Shown here piece after piece: positions 1-3,705 of a stretch of DNA of 6,403 bases. Origin of the DNA: an uncultured Oscillospiraceae bacterium. Lineage in GTDB: Bacteria > Bacillota_A > Clostridia > Oscillospirales > Oscillospiraceae. The translations under genes and the position numbers were made by a program. Under the pieces are notes generated by a model. It did no database searches. It had not been told where the DNA came from and saw only the letters and a program-made list of their open reading frames with translations. How positions within the stretch are numbered: position 1 is the first letter of the stretch; each line of letters starts with the position of its first letter. The DNA lies in the NCBI GenBank assembly GCA_944386965.1, contig CALXDE010000245.1:1-6403 (forward strand), read 5' to 3'.

Positions 1-44
1 CCCGAGGGCAGTTCATACAAAAGGTCTGGGTATTTTTGGACGTA

Positions 45-62
45 GAAAAGCGCCTGCTTTTC
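45..62. other. Small hairpin GAAAAGC-GCCT-GCTTTTC
   Basis: A 7-base perfect inverted repeat (45-51 with 56-62) around a 4-base loop, A-rich on the left and T-rich on the right on both strands. It could be a weak bidirectional terminator or a structure in the leftward leader. The stem is AT-rich with only two GC pairs, so the assignment is tentative. Confidence 0.25.
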
Positions 63-70
63 CTGAGTAC

Positions 71-85
71 TTTTCCCCGGGAAAA
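71..85. repeat. 15-base palindrome just downstream of the leftward start site
   Basis: TTTTCCC-C-GGGAAAA is a perfect inverted repeat with 7-base arms and one central base. It lies within the first 20 transcribed bases of the leftward promoter. An outer CCTG (62-65) / CAGG (87-90) pair encloses it asymmetrically. A one-base loop makes a stable RNA hairpin unlikely, so a DNA operator is the more natural reading, but no family is recognised. Confidence 0.4.
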
Positions 86-97
86 ACAGGCAAGGTA

Positions 98-126
98 ACT
101 ATATCGAAAATGTGTCGAAATGTCAA
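98..126 (-). promoter_or_regulatory. Strong leftward sigma-A promoter for a gene beyond the left edge
   Basis: Read on the minus strand, a consensus -35 TTGACA (126-121) is followed by a 17-base spacer and a -10 TATAGT (103-98), five of six matches to TATAAT. Transcription should start near position 91 and run leftward out of the window. The promoter begins just after the stop of the pseudouridine synthase gene, so the next leftward gene is a separate unit. The spacer holds two near-identical copies of ACATTT(T)CGA one helical turn apart, which may be a regulator site. The leader visible here (about 90-1) has no convincing ribosome binding site plus start codon. Confidence 0.7.
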
Positions 127-132
127 GAGATT

Positions 133-158
133 CCCGGAAAAAATCCGGGTTAATTTTT
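133..158 (+). terminator. Weak hairpin after the pseudouridine synthase gene
   Basis: CCCGGA (133-138) pairs with TCCGGG (144-149) around an AAAAA loop. Read rightward it is followed by TTAATTTTT, a plausible U tail. Read leftward, the direction of the adjacent gene, it has no U run after the stem. If functional it would mainly stop rightward transcription entering from the left. It is not a clean terminator for the leftward gene. Confidence 0.3.
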
Positions 159-1148
159 GGTGAAGGGCGGCGCGGACACGGGGGCCGCCCCCTGGGAAAA
201 ATATTTCTCCACAAAGGGGACGCGCTCCACCTGAAATTCCCTTCCCCGCAGGTATTCCAGAATGCCGGCGTCCGTGGGGAAGTCGAAGCGCAGATAGTAG
301 CTGTACAGGGCCTGCCGGGTTTCGCCGTACCGGCGGTTCACGTCCCCCCGGCCGTACTTCCCGTCCCCCAGGAGGGGGTGGCCCGCGTCGGCAAAGGAGG
401 CGCGGATCTGGTGGGTGCGGCCGGTGAGCAGCTCCACCTCCACCAGGGAAAGCTCCCCCCGCTTTTGCAGCGTCTGATACAGGGTCACCGCGGTTTTGCC
501 TCCGCTCACCGGGCGGTGGTAGACTTTTACCTGGTTTTTTGCCTCGTCCTTTAATAAAAAGCAATCCAGCCGCCCCTCCGGCGGGTGTATCGCCCCCAGG
601 GCCACGCAGAGGTACTTCTTGGTGATCTCCCGGTCCCGGATCTTGTCGTTGAGGACCCGAAGGGTTTCGGCGTTTTTGGCTGCCAGGACGATGCCGCCGG
701 TGTTCCGGTCGATGCGGTTGCAGAGGGCCGGGGTGAAGGCATTCTCCCACTTGGGATTCCACTCCCGTTTCTGGTAGAGATAGGCCTGGACATGGTTGAT
801 GAGGGTGTTGACCTTCTCCGTCTCGTCCGCGTGGACCACCAGACCCGGCCGCTTGTCCAGGAGCATGAGATTCTCATCCTCATAGACGATGGTGAGCTTG
901 GGCTGGAAAAGCGTGAGGAAGAGATTATCCTCCCGGGGCTGCTCAAAGAACTCATCGTTGATATAGAGCTGGAGCACATCCCCCGCCTGAAGTCTCTGAT
1001 CCCGCTGGGCCCGCTGGCCATTGCACTTGACGCGCTTGATGCGGATGTACTTCTGCAGCAGCGCCGGGGGCAGCAGGGGCATGGCCTTGGAGAGAAAGCG
1101 GTCCAGCCGCTGCCCGGCGTCGTTTTTTCCAATGGTGAGCTCCCGCAT
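150..1148 (-). CDS. RluA-family 23S/tRNA pseudouridine synthase with S4 domain
   Basis: This enzyme isomerises uridine to pseudouridine in structured RNA, in this family usually 23S rRNA, in the cytoplasm. The 332-residue protein starts with an S4 RNA-binding domain (about residues 13-65: RLDRFLS ... GDVLQLYIND), followed by the catalytic domain. Motif II reads NRIDRNTGG with the catalytic Asp at 147, where classic RluC/RluD have HRLDxxTSG. The later family motif LLTGRTHQIR (241-250) and the HPLLGDGKYG stretch (257-266) are intact. Length is normal for RluC/RluD. The ATG at 1148 is preceded by AAGGGGGAC at a suitable distance and by a promoter at 1197-1225. Which uridine is modified cannot be told from sequence, so no rlu letter is assigned. 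The last 15 or so residues (AAPVSAPPFTKN) look like an unstructured tail. Confidence 0.93.
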   Translation of the reverse strand: MRELTIGKNDAGQRLDRFLSKAMPLLPPALLQKYIRIKRVKCNGQRAQRDQRLQAGDVLQLYINDEFFEQPREDNLFLTLFQPKLTIVYEDENLMLLDKRPGLVVHADETEKVNTLINHVQAYLYQKREWNPKWENAFTPALCNRIDRNTGGIVLAAKNAETLRVLNDKIRDREITKKYLCVALGAIHPPEGRLDCFLLKDEAKNQVKVYHRPVSGGKTAVTLYQTLQKRGELSLVEVELLTGRTHQIRASFADAGHPLLGDGKYGRGDVNRRYGETRQALYSYYLRFDFPTDAGILEYLRGREFQVERVPFVEKYFSQGAAPVSAPPFTKN

Positions 1149-1196
1149 GCCTCTGTCCCCCTTGATGAGATGAAATCAGGTCGAGATACCCCCCTT

Positions 1197-1225
1197 ATTG
1201 TAGCGGCTGGCGGCAGATTTTGCAA
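1197..1225 (-). promoter_or_regulatory. Probable promoter of the pseudouridine synthase gene
   Basis: On the minus strand TTGCAA (1225-1220, four of six to consensus) is separated by 17 bases from TACAAT (1202-1197, five of six). The predicted start is near 1190, giving a leader of about 40 bases before the ATG at 1148. It is arranged back to back with the rightward yceD promoter; the two -35 elements are about 36 bases apart. Confidence 0.6.
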
Positions 1226-1240
1226 GTGTGGCGCGGGGAC

Positions 1241-1290
1241 AAAAAATTTTTCAAAAAGTATTTGACAAGGGAGGAGAAACCGACTATAAT
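1241..1290 (+). promoter_or_regulatory. Near-perfect promoter of the yceD-rpmF operon, with A/T-rich UP-like element
   Basis: Consensus TTGACA (1262-1267), a 17-base spacer and consensus TATAAT (1285-1290): all twelve promoter bases match. Upstream, 1241-1258 is an almost pure A/T tract (AAAAAATTTT then TCAAAAA), like an UP element that contacts the RNA polymerase alpha subunit. Transcription should begin near 1297. This strength fits a ribosomal-protein operon. Confidence 0.88.
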
Positions 1291-1317
1291 ACTACTCGTG
1301 TCTTTATGAGGTGTACT

Positions 1318-1821
1318 ATGCGCTTAAATGTTCAGAAGATCATCAACGCCCCCGGAGAAAGGATGGATTTCCAGTTTGCCCTGGATCTGTCCGATGTGGA
1401 ATTCGGCGGAGTGTGCCCGATCCAGGAGCCGGTTGTGGTTGCCGGTTCCGTTCGGAACATTGCGGGGATGCTGCAGCTGAACTTTGAGGCAAGCACCGTG
1501 CTGAACTCTGTGTGTGACCGCTGCCTGAAACAGTTCCGCCAGCCCAAGACCGTCTCCCGGGAGTATCTCCTGGCCGAGGAGGTCCAGGACGAGGAGAACG
1601 ACGAGATCATCCTGCTGGAAAACGATGAGTTCGATCTGGGGGACTTGGCCAGAACGGCCTTTATCCTGGATATGGACACAAAGACCTTGTGCAGCGAGGA
1701 TTGCAAGGGGCTTTGTCCCCGCTGCGGCGCCGATCTCAACCAAGGACCCTGCGCCTGTAAAAAGAAGGACGTGGACCCCCGATTGGCGGTGCTTGCAAAA
1801 CTGCTGGAGAAGGACGAGTAA
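1318..1821 (+). CDS. yceD: DUF177/YceD-family 23S rRNA accumulation protein
   Basis: A 167-residue DUF177 (YceD) protein. Members are needed for normal 23S rRNA accumulation in bacteria and plastids and are typically encoded directly before rpmF, as here. The N-terminal half is beta-rich without a signal peptide. A CDRC pair (66-69) and a C-terminal cysteine cluster, CSEDCKGLCPRCG (125-137) plus CAC (145-147), form the family signature and probably bind zinc. The family's closing DPRLAVLAKLL follows at 153-163. The middle (87-108) is strongly acidic. The ATG at 1318 is chosen because GAGGTG (1308-1313) lies just before it and the protein then begins MRLNV. An in-frame ATG at 1306 would sit only about 9 bases from the predicted transcript start, with no ribosome site. 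rpmF begins 42 bases after the stop, in the same transcript. Confidence 0.92.
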   Translation: MRLNVQKIINAPGERMDFQFALDLSDVEFGGVCPIQEPVVVAGSVRNIAGMLQLNFEASTVLNSVCDRCLKQFRQPKTVSREYLLAEEVQDEENDEIILLENDEFDLGDLARTAFILDMDTKTLCSEDCKGLCPRCGADLNQGPCACKKKDVDPRLAVLAKLLEKDE

Positions 1822-1849
1822 TACCAGTGTCATCAAAATTCAGAGATAC

Positions 1850-1857
1850 AGGAGGTG
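1850..1857 (+). promoter_or_regulatory. Ribosome binding site that fixes the rpmF start
   Basis: AGGAGGTG lies 6 bases before ATG 1864. An in-frame GTG at 1855 overlaps this site, so it cannot be the start. L32 proteins also begin MAVPK, which confirms 1864. Confidence 0.85.
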
Positions 1858-1863
1858 TCATAC

Positions 1864-2058
1864 ATGGCAGTCCCCAAGGGTAAAGTTTCTAAGGCGAGAC
1901 GTGACAAGCGGCGCAGCTCCGTGTGGAAGCTGGAGGTTCCCGGCCTGGTCAAGTGCCCCAAGTGCGGTGCTATGCGCCTGCCCCATAGAATGTGCCAGGA
2001 GTGCGGTACGTACAACGGCCGCCAGGTCAAGGTTGTCAAGTCCAGCGTTGCCGAGTAA
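1864..2058 (+). CDS. rpmF: 50S ribosomal protein L32 (zinc-binding form)
   Basis: A 64-residue protein with the standard L32 start MAVPKGKVSKARRDKRRSS. It contains two zinc-ribbon cysteine pairs, CPKC (31-34) and CQEC (44-47), separated by a basic loop, and the typical CGTYNGRQV after the second pair. It is a structural protein of the large subunit near the base of the central protuberance region. All four cysteines are present, so this is the zinc-dependent (C+) form. It is cotranscribed with yceD, the classic bacterial arrangement, and followed by a strong terminator, so unlike some bacteria the fatty-acid gene plsX does not follow. Confidence 0.97.
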   Translation: MAVPKGKVSKARRDKRRSSVWKLEVPGLVKCPKCGAMRLPHRMCQECGTYNGRQVKVVKSSVAE

Positions 2059-2067
2059 GTCAATGGG

Positions 2068-2102
2068 AAAGAGGAAGGTCGAAAAGACCTTCCTCTTTTT
2101 TT
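2068..2102 (+). terminator. Rho-independent terminator of yceD-rpmF
   Basis: AAAGAGGAAGGTC (2068-2080) pairs perfectly over 13 bases with GACCTTCCTCTTT (2086-2098) around a GAAAA loop. A run of seven T (2096-2102) follows the GC-containing stem core. Confidence 0.93.
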
Positions 2103-2144
2103 GTAGATTTCAGGAAAATTTAATGCTTTGTTTACAAAATAGGC

Positions 2145-2173
2145 GGGACAAACCGGAAAAAATTCTGTATAAT
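2145..2173 (+). promoter_or_regulatory. Promoter of the carboxyethylornithine synthase-like gene
   Basis: A perfect -10 TATAAT (2168-2173) has GGGACA at the -35 position (2145-2150, four of six) with a 17-base spacer. Transcription should start near 2180, giving a leader of about 30 bases. Just upstream, TTTGT-TT-ACAAA (2127-2138) is a short inverted repeat that could bind a regulator. The ribosome site AAGGAGGTG (2197-2205) lies 5 bases before ATG 2211. Confidence 0.65.
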
Positions 2174-2210
2174 ATAACCATAAGCAGAATGAGGAGAAGG
2201 AGGTGTGCCT

Positions 2211-3194
2211 ATGCGGAGCATGGGATTTGTCATCAGCCACAAGAATCGGGAGCGGCGGCGGGCGCTGCTGCCAAAGGATCTGAAAAAGATCGAGGGCGTG
2301 GACCATCTGTATTTTGAGACGGGGTATGGGCTGTCCATCGGGTACACGGATCAGGACTATCTGGACCGGGGCGCCCATGTGGTTTCCCGGGAGGAGGCTT
2401 TGGGGTGCGACTGCATCTGCGACATGAAGCTGGGGGACCAGGACTACCTGGACGGTGTGGCGCCGGGGAAATTCCTCTTCGGCTGGGCCCACGCGGTGCA
2501 GGATACCGCCTTTACCACCGCCGCGGTCCGGGGCAGGCACACGGTGCTGGCCTGGGAGGAGCTGTATGACGACGGCCGCTATATCTTTTACCGCAACCGG
2601 GAGATCGCCGGGGAGGCGGCGGTGCTCCAGGCGTTTTTGTACCTGGGCAAGATGCCCTATGAGAGCAAGGTGGCCATCTACGGCAGCGGCCACACCGCCA
2701 AGGGAGCCATGCGGATTCTCCACGGCCTGGGGGCGGAGGCGGACGTGTACAAGTGGAAGCAGATCGACCTGTTCCGCCGGAACATGGGCAAGTACGACAT
2801 GCTCATCAACTGCTGCATGTGGGACACCTCCCGCACCGACCGGTTGATCTACCGGGAGGATCTGAAGAACCTGAAGCAGGGGGCCATGATCGTGGATGTC
2901 AGCTGCGACCCGGAGCTGGAGATCGAAACCTCCCGCCCCACCACCATCGACCACCCGGTGTACGAGGTGGACGGCGTCCTCCACTACGCGGTGGACAACA
3001 CCCCGGCCATGTTTCCCATCACCGTCAGCCGCTCCTTCAGCCGGCTGCTGGCCCCCATGGTGGACGCGGTACTGGCCGACGCGCTCACCGAGGAGATGGA
3101 GAAGGCGGTGGTCATCCGGGATGGGAAGGTCCTGGACCAGCGCATCCACGCCTTCCGGGAGCGGTATGGGATTCCGGAGCCCGTGGAGCTGTAG
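2211..3194 (+). CDS. N5-(carboxyethyl)ornithine synthase / alanine dehydrogenase-family enzyme
   Basis: The 327-residue protein resembles lactococcal N5-(1-carboxyethyl)ornithine synthase, which uses NADPH to condense pyruvate reductively with the side-chain amine of ornithine (or lysine). It belongs to the alanine dehydrogenase/transhydrogenase fold. The N-terminal substrate domain (about 1-130) shows RRALLPKD (16-23), like the ERR-PLLPKD of the lactococcal enzyme, with K73 (DMKL) and H94 (GWAH) where alanine dehydrogenases have catalytic Lys and His. The Rossmann motif VAIYGSGHTAKG (154-165) follows, then VDVSCDPELEIE (228-239) and a C-terminal VDNTPAMFP (261-269). ATG 2211 follows a strong ribosome site; the next in-frame ATG (2220) fits the family start but is farther away. 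The gene has its own promoter and terminator, so no pathway partner is visible. It could instead act on another amino acid; the fold is certain, the substrate inferred from remembered similarity. Confidence 0.8.
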   Translation: MRSMGFVISHKNRERRRALLPKDLKKIEGVDHLYFETGYGLSIGYTDQDYLDRGAHVVSREEALGCDCICDMKLGDQDYLDGVAPGKFLFGWAHAVQDTAFTTAAVRGRHTVLAWEELYDDGRYIFYRNREIAGEAAVLQAFLYLGKMPYESKVAIYGSGHTAKGAMRILHGLGAEADVYKWKQIDLFRRNMGKYDMLINCCMWDTSRTDRLIYREDLKNLKQGAMIVDVSCDPELEIETSRPTTIDHPVYEVDGVLHYAVDNTPAMFPITVSRSFSRLLAPMVDAVLADALTEEMEKAVVIRDGKVLDQRIHAFRERYGIPEPVEL

Positions 3195-3196
3195 TG

Positions 3197-3227
3197 GGAG
3201 GCAGGCTGTGGGCCTGCCTCCTTTTTT
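3197..3227 (+). terminator. Rho-independent terminator after the synthase-like gene
   Basis: GGAGGCAGGC (3197-3206) pairs perfectly with GCCTGCCTCC (3212-3221) around a TGTGG loop, followed directly by six T (3222-3227). It starts two bases after the stop codon. Confidence 0.93.
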
Positions 3228-3238
3228 GCCGCAATCAC

Positions 3239-3267
3239 TTGACAATGTCATGCGAATGTGCTATGGT
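3239..3267 (+). promoter_or_regulatory. Promoter of the blaI-blaR-like operon (extended -10)
   Basis: Consensus TTGACA (3239-3244), a 17-base spacer and TATGGT (3262-3267, four of six), with TGC directly before it giving an extended -10. Transcription should start near 3274, leaving a leader of about 40 bases. The -35 hexamer is part of the first operator palindrome, so repressor binding would block polymerase. Confidence 0.8.
3240..3256. promoter_or_regulatory. Operator 1 for the BlaI-like repressor
   Basis: TGACA-A-TGTCA (3240-3250) is a perfect palindrome of the TACA/TGTA style bound by BlaI, MecI and CopY repressors. It continues into TGCGAA, giving a 17-base unit repeated exactly at 3285-3301. 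It overlaps the -35 box. That the neighbouring BlaI-like protein binds it is inferred from position and family habit. Confidence 0.8.
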
Positions 3268-3284
3268 GGTCTTGCGAATAAACA

Positions 3285-3301
3285 TGACAATGTCATGCGA
3301 A
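3285..3301. promoter_or_regulatory. Operator 2 for the BlaI-like repressor
   Basis: An exact 17-base copy of operator 1, located 45 bases downstream in the 5' leader, ending at the ribosome site. Here the palindrome extends to 15 bases: CATGACA-A-TGTCATG (3283-3297). A half-unit GTCTTGCGAA (3269-3278) lies midway between the two copies. The spacing permits two dimers on roughly the same face of the helix. Confidence 0.78.
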
Positions 3302-3315
3302 AGGAAGTGGACGGC

Positions 3316-3705
3316 ATGTCAGAGAAGACCCAACTGCTGACCAGCACGGAGTGGGCGGTGTATGAGTGCCTGTGGGAGCGCGCGCCCCTGACCCTGACCC
3401 AGATCGCCAATCAGCTCATCGAGCGCAAGGGCTGGTCCCGCAGCACCGGGGAGACAATGGTCCGCCGCATGGCGGACAAAGGGCTGATCCGCTGGGAGCA
3501 GGGGGCGAAGGCCAAGCTGTACTACCCTGTGATCCGGCGGGAGGAGGCGGCGCTGCGGGAGACGAGGAGCTTCCTGGACCGGGTCTACCACGGGAGCCTT
3601 GGGCTGATGGTCAGCGCCGTGGCGGAGGAGGAGCGGCTGAGCCGGGCGGAGATCGACGAGCTCTACGCGGCGCTGAAGAAATTGGAGGAGAACTGCCATG
3701 ACTGA
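3316..3705 (+). CDS. BlaI/MecI/CopY-family transcriptional repressor
   Basis: A 129-residue repressor (family length about 123-128) that should bind the paired palindromes in its own promoter as a dimer. The N-terminal winged helix (about 5-72) includes LTSTEWAVYECLW (8-20), the recognition-helix region WSRSTGETMVRRMADKGLI (40-58) and the wing ending AKLYYPVI. The C-terminal dimerisation part (76-125) aligns without gaps to MecI: SFLDRVYHGSLGLMV (85-99) and LSRAEIDEL (108-116). At 101-102, where MecI and BlaI are cut between Asn and Phe, it has Ala-Val, so release from DNA may use another cleavage or none. ATG 3316 follows AAGGAAG (3301-3307); an in-frame GTG at 3307 is too close to that site. 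The gene overlaps the protease gene by 8 bases, indicating translational coupling. The regulated signal is unknown. Confidence 0.93.
   Translation: MSEKTQLLTSTEWAVYECLWERAPLTLTQIANQLIERKGWSRSTGETMVRRMADKGLIRWEQGAKAKLYYPVIRREEAALRETRSFLDRVYHGSLGLMVSAVAEEERLSRAEIDELYAALKKLEENCHD

Noticed and set aside
120..554. Long rightward open frame opposite the pseudouridine synthase gene
   Set aside because: It is antisense to a clearly recognisable gene, has no ribosome site or promoter, and its low-complexity composition reflects the GC-rich opposite strand.
1306..1317. Upstream ATG at 1306 as the yceD start
   Set aside because: It would leave only about 9 bases of leader with no ribosome site, whereas ATG 1318 has GAGGTG in place and gives the family-like N-terminus.
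1827..1861. GTGTCAT repeated before rpmF (1827 and 1855) as an operator pair
   Set aside because: It lies inside an operon between two cotranscribed genes, the second copy is part of the ribosome binding site, and there is no palindrome.
1833..3251. Very long leftward open frame (about 470 codons) across rpmF and the synthase-like gene
   Set aside because: It runs through two terminators and opposite two recognised genes, with His/Leu/Val-rich composition typical of antisense of GC-rich coding DNA.
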